NCBI GenBank assembly: GCA_014189875.1
Contig: BJFP01000005.1
Span: 1-34,564, forward strand
Direction of reading: 5' to 3'
Source of the DNA: Verrucomicrobiota bacterium
GTDB taxonomy: Bacteria; Verrucomicrobiota; Verrucomicrobiia; Chthoniobacterales; Chthoniobacteraceae
DNA: 34,564 nucleotides
Shown: piece after piece, positions 1-8,350 of the stretch
Numbering within the stretch: the stretch's first letter is position 1
Layout: every line of letters starts with the position of its first letter
Notes under the pieces: model-generated
Told to the model about the DNA's origin: nothing
Seen by the model: the letters and a program-made list of their open reading frames with translations, nothing else
The model's database searches: none
Made by a program: the position numbers and the translations under genes

Positions 1-131
1 CAACGCCCACCGCCCAACGCCCAACGCCCAACGCCCAACGCCCAACGCCCAACGCCCAACGCCCAACGCCCAACGCCCAACGCCCAACGCCCAACGCCCA
101 ACGCCCAACGCCCAACGCTCAACGCCCAACG
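1..131. repeat. Tandem heptamer array (CAACGCC)n
   Basis: About 19 head-to-tail copies of a 7-base unit, CAACGCC on the plus strand and GGCGTTG on the minus. Nearly all copies are identical. Variants are CACCGCC near the left end, CAACGCT around 115-121 and CAACGTC at the right end. The array runs off the left edge, so its full length is unknown. On the minus strand it is a long series of GGG tracts separated by four bases, which fits a G-quadruplex pattern. The last few codons and the stop of the minus-strand gene at 119-1387 lie inside the array. The same word returns as an inverted pair at 1427-1533, so both ends of that gene carry it. Confidence 0.97.
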
Positions 132-1387
132 TCTAAGGAAGGACTTACCGCCACACCACGCAGCGACATTTTCCACGCCTCTCGCGAGAGCCACGCGAGG
201 CATGCGATGAGCGCGAGCCAAGGGAGCAACTGCCACGGGCCCCACAGCGCGATGTGCGGGTTGTCGGACTTCGCGAGATTCCACGGGTGCAGCCACGGCG
301 ACGCCCACGGATCGCCGCGGAGGATGCGCGTGCCGTCAGTGATCACGTTCGAGGTCACGTTGTAAAAAACGAAAATAAACACGGATGCGGCGGCAGTGAC
401 GGCGGCGGCCCAGCGCGGTGCGGCGACGAGGAGGAATGGCGCAAGCCACACGAAATACTGCGGCGCAATCCCCGCGGCGCAGACGAAGAACAGCACCCAC
501 ACCCACGCGAGCGACACGAAGAGCCCGCGCGCATCCGCCATTCTGCGCCACCACGCAACCGCGCAGGTCGCCGCGATGATGAGCCATTTGCAGACTCCCA
601 TCACAGCGAGCTGCGCTGCGGTGAGCTGCTCGAAACCGACCTTCTGGAATGCCTCCGCGCCCGTCTGCTTCAGGCACCAGCTCACGCCCCAGATGCCCCA
701 GTAGCCCTGGTAGCCGAGCACATTTCCGAGGAATGCGCGCGGCGCGCCGACCAGCGCGGGCGACCAGCCCGCGAGCGTGACGAGCGACACGGCCAGCGCG
801 AACGCGCGCCACGCGCGGCGATCGGCGCGGCCCCACCACCACAGGAAAAACACCGGCCCGAGCAGCAGCGGCGCGACTTTGACATTGCACGCGAGGCCGA
901 GTGCGAGGCCGCAAAGCGCGGGCTTGTTCTCCACCGCGAGCCACGCAGCAGTGAGCAAAAGGAACGCGAGCAGCGAATCCACATTTCCGTGAAATCCCGA
1001 CACCATGAACGCGACCGGACTCAGCGCAAAAAGCCCGATCGCCCACCACGGAGGGCCGCCGATTTTCGTGCGCAGCCGCATGAGCACGAAGACCGAGAGG
1101 AAGTCCGCGATGATGCCCGGCAGCCGGAGGAAAAACGGGAGCAGTTCCATCCTCATCTGCGTCCCCGGCTCGGTGCGCTGGAGCAGCGCTGCATACGCGC
1201 CGACGAGCGGCGTGTGATTAAAAATCGAGACATGCTCGTACGTCCACGCGAGCCCGTGCTGGTTGATCATTTTTCCGAAGCCGTAGAAAAACACCGTGTC
1301 ATTCGTCCCGACCGTCGTGGCCGCACAAAAGAGCTTGGCCGCGAGCGCGACGAGGGCCGCGAGCACGATGATTCGGTTGGGACGCAT
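119..1387 (-). CDS. Polytopic membrane glycosyltransferase, GT-C/GT87 (DUF2029)-like
   Basis: A 422-residue protein with about ten hydrophobic segments. After the first helix, a short loop carries NDTVFFYGF, where an acidic residue in the first outer loop is typical of GT-C enzymes that use polyprenyl-phosphate sugars. SPVAFMVSGFHGNVDSL at about 123-139 resembles the conserved 'SP.....FHGN.DSL' stretch of PIG-M/GT87-type mannosyltransferases. It probably transfers a sugar to a lipid or glycan on the outer face of the inner membrane; the sugar is unknown. The start is ATG at 1387. The 3' end is odd: the reading frame enters the heptamer array, so the last residues (VGR) and the TGA are repeat sequence, and the stop exists because one unit is CAACGCT rather than CAACGCC. 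It is divergent from the YfhO-like gene and shares its envelope-glycan theme. Confidence 0.8.
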   Translation of the reverse strand: MRPNRIIVLAALVALAAKLFCAATTVGTNDTVFFYGFGKMINQHGLAWTYEHVSIFNHTPLVGAYAALLQRTEPGTQMRMELLPFFLRLPGIIADFLSVFVLMRLRTKIGGPPWWAIGLFALSPVAFMVSGFHGNVDSLLAFLLLTAAWLAVENKPALCGLALGLACNVKVAPLLLGPVFFLWWWGRADRRAWRAFALAVSLVTLAGWSPALVGAPRAFLGNVLGYQGYWGIWGVSWCLKQTGAEAFQKVGFEQLTAAQLAVMGVCKWLIIAATCAVAWWRRMADARGLFVSLAWVWVLFFVCAAGIAPQYFVWLAPFLLVAAPRWAAAVTAAASVFIFVFYNVTSNVITDGTRILRGDPWASPWLHPWNLAKSDNPHIALWGPWQLLPWLALIACLAWLSREAWKMSLRGVAVSPSLDVGR

Positions 1388-1426
1388 GGGCTGGGGGCTT
1401 TAGCAGACGGTATGCCGCCAATAAAT

Positions 1427-1533
1427 CCAACGCCCAACGCCCAACGCCCAACTCCCAACTTCCATGGATGAGATCGGCAGCACGACGATCTCCGACCTTG
1501 GGCGTTGGGCGTTGGGCGTTGGGCGTTGGGCGT
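1427..1533. repeat. Inverted heptamer repeat with inner hairpin
   Basis: The left arm (1427-1459) is CCAACGC words and the right arm (1498-1533) is the complement, TTGGGCG words. They can pair over nearly 30 bp with one clear mismatch (CTCCC for CGCCC). The loop holds a second hairpin: GAGATCG at 1470-1476 pairs with CGATCTC at 1486-1492. Six T residues follow the right arm (1533-1538), giving it a terminator-like look on the plus strand, although it lies between divergent genes. The plus strand of the right arm has four GGG tracts with four-base loops, a G-quadruplex pattern. Confidence 0.93.
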
Positions 1534-1576
1534 TTTTTCCTCCCCTCCTCCGCGTCGCCGCCTACTCTGCGCGCCC

Positions 1577-4500
1577 GTGAATTTGCCCCGACGCCTCGCA
1601 CTCCCAAGCCTGCTGGTCGGACTCATCATCACGTTCCTGCTGCAAGTCCGGCCGTTCAGCGCGACGAAAAAATTCCGCGTGCTTGTGCCCATGACGTCCG
1701 ACACCGAGGGCCGCGCACGGCTCTCATGGCGCAGCGTGAACAGCACAGTGCAACCGGACACCTCGACCGCACTCGTCGCGAAAGGCCCGCAGGTGCTGTC
1801 GTTCACGCTCCCCTTCACGACGACTTACAGCTTCCGCTTTCGCGCGAAGGATGCGATCGCCTCGCTGCGCCTCGACCCGCTGGATCGCATCGGGCGCATC
1901 ACGCTCGGCACGGTGAGCGTGATCGATCCGGATGAAAAGATCGTGGCGACATTCCAGCCGTCCGGTTTTTCCACGACGAAGCCCGGGCCGGATCTCAAGC
2001 CCGACGGCGACTCCGTGGCGTTCACGAATCATCCCGGCGACGGAGTGCTGATCTCGCCCGAACAGCCGTTGCAACTCGCGCTGCGCACGCTGCCCTTTTC
2101 GCCCCGCTCCGCTGTGCTGCAATTCGCCGGCGCAGCCCTCGCGACCTCACTCGTCCTGTTCCTCGCGAGCCTCCTTCCGGCGGCGCGACGCGCACGACTC
2201 ACCGCCACACTTGCCAAGCTCCGCGACGATTCCGCCGCGTGGCCCGCGCTCACGCTGTTCCTCACCGCGGCCGTCGCGACGATGGCAAGCTGCTACCCGA
2301 TCATCTTCTGCGGAAAGAGCTTCATCTCACCGAACTTCGGCCCGACGCAGACGCTCACGAACCTCTTGCCCGAAGCCGCGCCGCAGTCGCAGGAGCCCGT
2401 CGAAAACAGCCGCGGCGCGGACACCGGCACGATGATGTGGGCGCACCTGCCGTATTCCGTCATCCAGCACCGCGCGATTTTCAAACACCACGAACTGCCG
2501 CTCTGGAACCGCTACACATTCTGCGGCACGCCGCTGCTCGCGCAGGGCCAGTCCATGCTCGGCGATCCGCTGCACTGGATTCCCGTTGCCGCAGGCGGCG
2601 CGACGTGGGCGTGGGATGTGAAATTTTGCATCGCCAAGCTGCTCTTCTCATTCGGCGTGGGGCTGGCCGCATTCGCCGCCGCACGCCGCGTTTGGATCGC
2701 CGTGCTGCTCGCCGTTTCGTCGTCATTCATCGGCTTCTTCGCATTCCGCTTCGATCACGCCGCCTACTTCAGCCTCTGCTATTCGCCGTGGATTCTCCTG
2801 TGCTGGCTGCGCGCCGCGCAGACCGCGGGCCGCGTGTGGCCGTGGGCACTCGCGCTTGCCGCCGCAAATTTCTGGGAGCTGAACAGCGGCACCGCCAAGG
2901 AAGCCGCCATGCTCATCGCGGGCCTGAACCTCACCGGCATCCTGCTCGTGCTGGCGTCCTCACACCGCCGCAGCGAACGCCTCGCGCGTCTTGTCCTGAT
3001 GCTCGTCGGCATCGTGCTCTTCGCGATGCTCAGCGCGCCGCACTGGATGCTCTTCCTCGATGCACTGCGCCACTCGTGGGCTGCCTCCGCGACGATGGCC
3101 TTCACGCAGCTCCCGCCAAATCTGGCACCCGGGATTTTCGACGATCTCTTTTTTGCACAGGTCCTGCCCGGCGAGATCGTCTCGAACCCCGCGACCAATT
3201 TCCTCGTGCTCCTCGGCTGCCTCTGGGCCGTCGTGGATTTCCGCCGCCTGCTCGCAGACCGGACATTTGTCGCCATCCTCCTCGGAGCCGTGCTCCCCGC
3301 GGCGCTCGCATTTGGAATCATCCCGGCGGAACTGCTCACGCGGCTGAAGTGGATCGGGAAAATCGGCCACGTCGCGAACACGTTTTCCTGCGTGCTCATC
3401 ATCCACCTGTTCATCATCGCGGCATTCGGCCTGCGCTCGCTGTGGGAACGCGCAGCGGGTGAAAGGGCGCGCGCCGATATGCTCATCGCCGCACTCTGCG
3501 CGACTCTGCTCGCGGCGTTCTTCCTCCCGCACGTCGGCGCAATCCACGGCACGTCGGGAAAAATCAGCGGCTTCTTCTGCGCCTACGCAATTGCCCTCGG
3601 CGCGGCGCTGCTCGCAATGCCATGCATCGTGCGCGGCATCCGGCTCAGACCGTCCGTGGCGCACTTCATCGCGGGCGGGCTCTGCCTGTTCGTCTTCCAT
3701 TTCCGGCACGGACTTTGGACGGACACAAAATTCGACGGCTACGTCGCAAATCCGCGTTCGCGCGCCAGCCTCGCCGCAATCTCGCCCGCTGCCGGCATCA
3801 TCCGCACATCATTCGAGGAATCCGGCCATCCCGCGCGCACCGCCGGATTCGGCGGCGTGTTCGCGCCGGGCTTCAACATCGTGTCCGGCCTGGAGAATTT
3901 CGACGGCGCCGACGCGCTCGTGAACCGCTGGCAGCGCGAACTCCTCGAACAGTCATCGGTTCCCCTCGCGCAGGACCGGCGCACCTTTTTGGATCGCGCG
4001 ACCTTCCCGCGCACGCGCAGCTTCGGCGATCTCTGGAACACGCGCTTCTATCTTAGCGACCCAGCCGAAACGCCGCGCAACGTGAAGGGCCTCGAACTCG
4101 TGAAGACGCTGGACCTGGACATCCACGTGAGCCACCGCGCGTGGCCCCGCGCCTTTTTCACCGACCGTCTCGCGGAGTGCTCGTCGCTGGAAAATTTCAC
4201 CGAGCTGCTCTGCACCGGCGACGGAAAACCTTTCGCCGCAATGGTGCCCGACGTGCCATCCGACGCGGAACCCGCGAAGCCCGCATCGCTCGACGGCAGG
4301 ATCATCGTCGCCGCCAGCGGCTACCGGCTCACGGAAAACTCCACCGCCTTCACCATTGATGCGCCCGCCGCCGGAGTCGCCGTGCTCGGCAATTCCTTCG
4401 AGCCCGGCAACTGGCGTGTGACGCTCGACGGCACCCCTGCCGAATACTTCCGCGTGAACCACGCATTCCTCGGCGTGAAAGTGCCCGCCGCCGGCGTCCA

Positions 4501-4666
4501 CACGCTCCGCTTTTCGTACTGGCCGCGTCTGCTCACCCGCGCGCTGTGGATTTCACTCGGCGGCTTTCTGTTCGTGCTCGCCATGATTTTCGAAGGCGTG
4601 CAGCCGCGTCAGAAAATCACCGCCGACGCGCCCAAAAAAGACGCGCCACCCGGGGCAGGCACGTAG
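1577..4666 (+). CDS. YfhO-like giant membrane protein
   Basis: From GTG 1577 the product is 1029 residues. It has an N-terminal helix, a soluble extracytoplasmic section to about residue 180, a dozen or so membrane helices, and a C-terminal soluble domain ending in one more helix. Family marks are LPLWNRYTFCGTPLLAQGQS in the first large loop, as in YfhO-type proteins (lplWNpy.f.GtPlla), and a C-terminal part reading PGNWRVTLDGTPAEYFRVN and GVHTLRFSYWP, as in the family's closing beta domain. Known YfhO members act in glycosylation of lipoteichoic acid or surface polymers, with GT-C-like architecture. The role here is inferred. An earlier in-frame ATG at 1505 lies inside the heptamer repeat and would add only repeat-encoded residues, so the GTG just before the first helix is preferred. 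No clear SD is visible. The methyltransferase-GT2 gene follows 30 bases downstream and is probably co-transcribed. Confidence 0.8.
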   Translation: MNLPRRLALPSLLVGLIITFLLQVRPFSATKKFRVLVPMTSDTEGRARLSWRSVNSTVQPDTSTALVAKGPQVLSFTLPFTTTYSFRFRAKDAIASLRLDPLDRIGRITLGTVSVIDPDEKIVATFQPSGFSTTKPGPDLKPDGDSVAFTNHPGDGVLISPEQPLQLALRTLPFSPRSAVLQFAGAALATSLVLFLASLLPAARRARLTATLAKLRDDSAAWPALTLFLTAAVATMASCYPIIFCGKSFISPNFGPTQTLTNLLPEAAPQSQEPVENSRGADTGTMMWAHLPYSVIQHRAIFKHHELPLWNRYTFCGTPLLAQGQSMLGDPLHWIPVAAGGATWAWDVKFCIAKLLFSFGVGLAAFAAARRVWIAVLLAVSSSFIGFFAFRFDHAAYFSLCYSPWILLCWLRAAQTAGRVWPWALALAAANFWELNSGTAKEAAMLIAGLNLTGILLVLASSHRRSERLARLVLMLVGIVLFAMLSAPHWMLFLDALRHSWAASATMAFTQLPPNLAPGIFDDLFFAQVLPGEIVSNPATNFLVLLGCLWAVVDFRRLLADRTFVAILLGAVLPAALAFGIIPAELLTRLKWIGKIGHVANTFSCVLIIHLFIIAAFGLRSLWERAAGERARADMLIAALCATLLAAFFLPHVGAIHGTSGKISGFFCAYAIALGAALLAMPCIVRGIRLRPSVAHFIAGGLCLFVFHFRHGLWTDTKFDGYVANPRSRASLAAISPAAGIIRTSFEESGHPARTAGFGGVFAPGFNIVSGLENFDGADALVNRWQRELLEQSSVPLAQDRRTFLDRATFPRTRSFGDLWNTRFYLSDPAETPRNVKGLELVKTLDLDIHVSHRAWPRAFFTDRLAECSSLENFTELLCTGDGKPFAAMVPDVPSDAEPAKPASLDGRIIVAASGYRLTENSTAFTIDAPAAGVAVLGNSFEPGNWRVTLDGTPAEYFRVNHAFLGVKVPAAGVHTLRFSYWPRLLTRALWISLGGFLFVLAMIFEGVQPRQKITADAPKKDAPPGAGT

Positions 4667-4696
4667 AGTGCTTTGGAGGGTTGCACCCAACCAGCC

Positions 4697-6460
4697 ATGC
4701 AACCCACCGAAACGACCCTGCCCGCCCTTGCCGCAGCGCCCTCCGCAGTGAAGCCCCCGCTCCGCAGCCAGTGCCCCGTCTGCGACAGCAACCGCCTCCA
4801 TTATTCCTTCTCGCACCAGTCGCACCGCGTCATGCGCTGCGAAAATTGCGCGCTCATGTTCCTGAATCCGCAGCCGTCGGATCGCGAGCTCTCCGAAATT
4901 TACACAGCCGAATATTTCCTCGGCCACGACACCGAGGAAGGCCGGCGCGATTCCAGCGAACTCAAGCGCGCCACCGCGCGGCAATACCTCGCCGAACTCA
5001 CGCGCTACAACGGCGCTCCCTCGGGCCAACACAGCCGCCTCATCGAGGTCGGCTGCGGCGAGGGCGATTTCCTCTGTGAGGCCGAGGCCGCAGGCTACGA
5101 CGTGCTCGGCGTGGAATACGCACCCGCAGCCTGCGCGACCGCAAACAAGCGCCTCAAGCGCGGCTGCGTCGAGCAGGGCGAACTCGCCGACGCAAAGTTG
5201 CCCGATGCGCACTTCGACGTGTGCGTGCTCAACGACGTCATTGAGCACGTCCGCGATCCCCTCGCCTTCCTCCGCGAAATCCGCCGCATCCTCCGCCCCG
5301 GCGGCGCGCTCTTCATCGCCACGCCGTGCCTCGATTCGTGGAGCGCGCGCTTCATGAAGGAACGCTGGATGGAATGGAAGCCCGAGCACCTCAGCTATTT
5401 TAACAAGGCCAACATCCAGACCGCGCTGCTGAAGGCCGGCTTCGAGGACGTGATCGTCCAGCCCGGCTGGAAAACTCTCAGCTTCGACTACGTGCAGTCG
5501 CACTTTGAAAAATTCCCCGTCCCGCTCTTCACACCCGCGGTCCGCATGCTCGGAAAAATGCTCCCCTCCTCCGTGAAAAAGAAACCGCGGCGTGTCGTCG
5601 CGAGTGGCATGATGGTCTTCTCGCGCAGGGCCAGGGAGACCCGCGAGCGCCTCTCGGTGATCGTCCCGGCGTTCAACGAAGCAGAGACCATCCGTCCGAT
5701 GATGGACGCGCTCGTAGCGAAGGAAATCGCGGGCATGGAAATCGAGATCGTCGTCGTCGAGAGCAACTCGACCGATGGCACGCGCGAGATCGTGAAGCAG
5801 TTCGCCGCGCATCCCCGCGTGAAAGTGATCCTCGAGGAGAAACCGCGCGGAAAAGGCCGGGCCGTCCGCACCGGCCTCGCCGCGGCGACCGGAAAATACG
5901 TGCTCATCCAGGACGCCGATCTCGAGTACGACATGGAAGACTACGACTCGCTCGTGGGTGCGCTCGCGAGCGGACGCCACGCCTTCGTCCTCGGCTCGCG
6001 GCACGGCGGGCGCAACCTCTGGAAGATGCGCCAGTTCACCGGCCAGCGCAGCCTCAGCTCATTCCTGAATCTCGGCCACTGGCTCTTCACCACGGCGATC
6101 AACGTGCTCTTTTGGAAACGCCTCCGCGATCCGTTCACGATGTTCAAGGTCTTCCGCCGCGACTGCCTCCACGGCCTGCGCTTCGAGTGCAACCGCTTCG
6201 ACTTCGACTTCGAGCTCCTCATCCGCCTCATGCAAAAAGGCTACACGCCCGCGGAGATTCCGGTGAACTACCGCTCACGCTCGTTCAAGGAAGGCAAGAA
6301 GGTCTCCATGTGGCGCGACCCGCTCACATGGCTCGTCGCACTCGCACGGCTGCGCACATCGAAAGTGGATCCGCTCGCGGAAATCGAGCACACCCGCAAC
6401 GCGCAGACGGCAACGGAGTCCGCACCGCTCTCCGCACAACCGGCGCTCGCACACCGGTAA
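4697..6460 (+). CDS. Fused SAM-dependent methyltransferase and family 2 glycosyltransferase
   Basis: A 587-residue two-enzyme fusion. Residues 26-51 hold a zinc-ribbon-like CPVC...RCENC pair. Residues 115-215 form a class I methyltransferase: VGCGEGD (118-124) binds SAM, VLNDVIEHV (177-185) is the usual motif after it, and RRILRPGGALFIATP follows. From about 319 a GT-A family 2 domain begins: LSVIVPAFNEAE, VVVESNSTDGT, and DADLEYD (406-412) as the metal/nucleotide-sugar motif. It resembles dolichol-phosphate-mannose synthase-like enzymes (GSRHGGRN; DPFTMFKVFRR). Polyprenyl-phosphate sugar made by such a domain could feed the GT-C-like neighbours; this is inferred. The ATG at 4697 is used. A TTG at 4673 would add eight residues, and GGAGG at 4675-4679 is too far from the ATG (17 bases) to be decisive. 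No C-terminal membrane helices are obvious. Confidence 0.88.
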   Translation: MQPTETTLPALAAAPSAVKPPLRSQCPVCDSNRLHYSFSHQSHRVMRCENCALMFLNPQPSDRELSEIYTAEYFLGHDTEEGRRDSSELKRATARQYLAELTRYNGAPSGQHSRLIEVGCGEGDFLCEAEAAGYDVLGVEYAPAACATANKRLKRGCVEQGELADAKLPDAHFDVCVLNDVIEHVRDPLAFLREIRRILRPGGALFIATPCLDSWSARFMKERWMEWKPEHLSYFNKANIQTALLKAGFEDVIVQPGWKTLSFDYVQSHFEKFPVPLFTPAVRMLGKMLPSSVKKKPRRVVASGMMVFSRRARETRERLSVIVPAFNEAETIRPMMDALVAKEIAGMEIEIVVVESNSTDGTREIVKQFAAHPRVKVILEEKPRGKGRAVRTGLAAATGKYVLIQDADLEYDMEDYDSLVGALASGRHAFVLGSRHGGRNLWKMRQFTGQRSLSSFLNLGHWLFTTAINVLFWKRLRDPFTMFKVFRRDCLHGLRFECNRFDFDFELLIRLMQKGYTPAEIPVNYRSRSFKEGKKVSMWRDPLTWLVALARLRTSKVDPLAEIEHTRNAQTATESAPLSAQPALAHR

Positions 6461-6623
6461 AAGTGTTCCGCCGCAGCGCGACAGTCGCTGGATCGGGTTT
6501 CGCGTGAATCCCGAACTCGCTTTCGCCCCCGAAAGGCGGACGAAAATCTGAGCGCTTCAACAATCGGCGTAGCCGAGGGATCGCACATGATGCGGCTGCT
6601 CGGCGGCCCGGAGGGCCTGCGCA
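6461..6623. other. Convergent intergenic spacer with short hairpins
   Basis: Lies between the 3' ends of the methyltransferase-GT2 gene and the ABC permease gene. It holds two perfect short hairpins: CTTTCG/CGAAAG with a CCCC loop at 6520-6535, and GGCCC/GGGCC with a 3-base loop at 6605-6617. Neither is followed by a T-run, so their use as terminators is uncertain. No reading frame here looks coding. Confidence 0.35.
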
Positions 6624-7469
6624 CTACGATTTCAAATCGCGCCGGAGAAAGACCGCGCAGCCGATGAGGATGAACGTCACGTTCAGTCCGAAAAGGTACA
6701 GGTAGTCCTCGGCCATTTTCCACACCGGCATGGGGCTGCGGAACACATTCAACCACGTCACCATGTGGCTCGTCATGAACCACGGCTTGAACGACGCAAA
6801 CTGCGGCCAGAAATCCAGGATGCGATCCACGAAGAGAACCGCGAGGCAGACGATCGTCGCCGACGCAGGCTTCATGTTGCAGCACGACAGCATGAACGCG
6901 AGCGACACGATCGTGCAGAAGCTGAGGCCAAAGCACGGCATCGCCGCAAAGTATCGGATGAGACCTTCGCGCGGCGGATAGAACGCGAGCAACTTCTCCT
7001 CGGGAATGACCGCACACAGACTGCCAAGCCCCTGCCATGCTAGGCCCGTGAGCAGCGCGGTGATGCCGATGAAAATGATCAGCACAAAGCAGTACAGCAG
7101 CGACGCGAGCAGCTTCACGCCGAGCACACGCAGGCGGCTCACGGGCCGGCAGAGCGTCATCCGCATGGTCCCGTCCTCCACCTCCTTGCTCACGATGTCC
7201 CCCGCGACGAGCGCGACAAAAATCGCACCGAGCAGCGCGACCGTGAGCGCCATCATATTGAACGCCAGCGTGAGCCCGCCGAAATATTCGTCGAACATCG
7301 CGCCGTGGCTTTCGAGGAAAGTACGGAAACCGCGCTTCGCCTTGTCCGTCTGCGAGAGCATGAGCACGAGCAACTCCAGTGCGACGAACGCAACAAAGCC
7401 GATCCACGTGCGCTTGCGCGCAAACATCTTCAACAGCTCTGCAAAAAACTGGCGGAGGAAAAGTCTCAT
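6624..7469 (-). CDS. ABC-2 type transporter permease
   Basis: A 281-residue membrane protein with six hydrophobic segments. An amphipathic start (MRLFLRQFFAELLKMFARKR) leads into the first helix. A cytoplasmic loop contains SKEVEDGTMRMTLCRPVSR; the 'E.e.GT....l..PvsR' form is characteristic of ABC-2 permeases, where it contacts the ATPase. Its ATG overlaps the TGA of the upstream ATPase gene as ATGA, so the two are very likely translationally coupled and form one exporter. The longer reading frame upstream to 7655 is only a shadow of the ATPase gene. Substrate unknown. Being fourth in an operon with a pseudopilin suggests a role in envelope assembly or export, but this is only context. Confidence 0.88.
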   Translation of the reverse strand: MRLFLRQFFAELLKMFARKRTWIGFVAFVALELLVLMLSQTDKAKRGFRTFLESHGAMFDEYFGGLTLAFNMMALTVALLGAIFVALVAGDIVSKEVEDGTMRMTLCRPVSRLRVLGVKLLASLLYCFVLIIFIGITALLTGLAWQGLGSLCAVIPEEKLLAFYPPREGLIRYFAAMPCFGLSFCTIVSLAFMLSCCNMKPASATIVCLAVLFVDRILDFWPQFASFKPWFMTSHMVTWLNVFRSPMPVWKMAEDYLYLFGLNVTFILIGCAVFLRRDLKS

Positions 7470-8350
7470 GGTTTCTGCACCTCGCGCAGGTAGAGCTGCT
7501 CCAGCGTCTGTTTCTCCGGCGTGACGGCGCGCACTTTCACGCCCGCCTGCACAAGCCGCGCGACGACATCCGCGATGTCCGCGCCGGCCGGCAGCTCGAT
7601 CACACCCGGCTCCACAACCGACGCACCGTTCAACTGCGCGCCCACTTTTCCCCACGGCTCCGCCTCGATGCGGAAGCGCGCGCCCTTCGATGCAAGATCC
7701 TGCCAGTGGCCGCAGTAGATGAGGCTGCCCTTGTTCAAAATCGCCACGCGATCGCAGAGCTGCTCGACCTCGCTCAGTAGGTGAGAACAGAAGAGCACCG
7801 TGAAGCCGCGCTCGCGGTTCAGCCGCTGGATGAGTGCGCGCATCTCCGCGATGCCCTCGGGATCGAGGCCGTTCGTCGGCTCATCAAGCAGCACGACCTC
7901 CGGCTCCGGCAGCAGCGCCTGCGCGAGCCCAAGCCGCTGGCGCATGCCCTGGCTGTAGGTGCCGACCTTGTCGTGAATGCGCGCGGTGAGGCCGACAAAT
8001 TCCACTGCGTCCCGCATTTCCTTGCGCGGCACGAGCGCGCTGTAGCTCGTGAAAATTTCCAGATTCCTCCATCCGCTCAGGTATTCGTAAAAACGCGGCG
8101 CCTCAAAAATCGCGCCGACCTTCGCAAGCGCACGCGGACGCTCGCGCTGCACGCTGATGCCGCCGACGAACGCCTCGCCCTCATCGGGAAAAACCATGCC
8201 GAGCAGGATGCCGAGCGCCGTGCTTTTCCCCGCGCCGTTGTGCCCGAGAAGGCCGAAGATTTCCCCGCGCTCCACGGCAAACGACAGCCCGTGCAGCGCC
8301 GGCTTCCCGGCGAAACTCTTTTTCAAATTCGCGAGCCGGATCGCTTCCAT
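7466..8350 (-). CDS. ABC transporter ATP-binding protein (ABC-2 exporter type)
   Basis: A 294-residue ATPase with all hallmark motifs: Walker A GHNGAGKST (36-44), the signature region YSQGMRQRLGLAQAL (132-146; QGMRQR replaces LSGGQ, as is common in this subfamily), Walker B VVLLDEPTNGLDP (152-164), and the H-loop FCSHLLSE (187-194). The C-terminal domain of about 90 residues is typical of CcmA/NatA-like exporters. Its ATG shares one base with the TGA of the pseudopilin gene (TGATG), and its own TGA overlaps the permease ATG by four bases. This ATPase should power the adjacent permease. The cargo is not identifiable from sequence. Confidence 0.95.
   Translation of the reverse strand: MEAIRLANLKKSFAGKPALHGLSFAVERGEIFGLLGHNGAGKSTALGILLGMVFPDEGEAFVGGISVQRERPRALAKVGAIFEAPRFYEYLSGWRNLEIFTSYSALVPRKEMRDAVEFVGLTARIHDKVGTYSQGMRQRLGLAQALLPEPEVVLLDEPTNGLDPEGIAEMRALIQRLNRERGFTVLFCSHLLSEVEQLCDRVAILNKGSLIYCGHWQDLASKGARFRIEAEPWGKVGAQLNGASVVEPGVIELPAGADIADVVARLVQAGVKVRAVTPEKQTLEQLYLREVQKP

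Noticed and set aside
1-131. CRISPR array
   Set aside because: The units are seven bases with no spacers; this is a simple tandem repeat.
254-1471. A 405-codon plus-strand ORF opposite the GT-C-like gene
   Set aside because: It is Arg/Glu/His-rich with no family features, while the minus-strand frame is a clear polytopic membrane protein. It is an antisense shadow typical of high-GC DNA.
1505-1576. N-terminal extension of the YfhO-like protein beginning MGVGRWALGV
   Set aside because: These residues are a translation of the heptamer repeat. The GTG at 1577 directly precedes the first membrane helix.
3953-4501. Long antisense ORFs across the YfhO-like gene
   Set aside because: The sense frame is supported by family motifs. 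The antisense frames have shadow composition.
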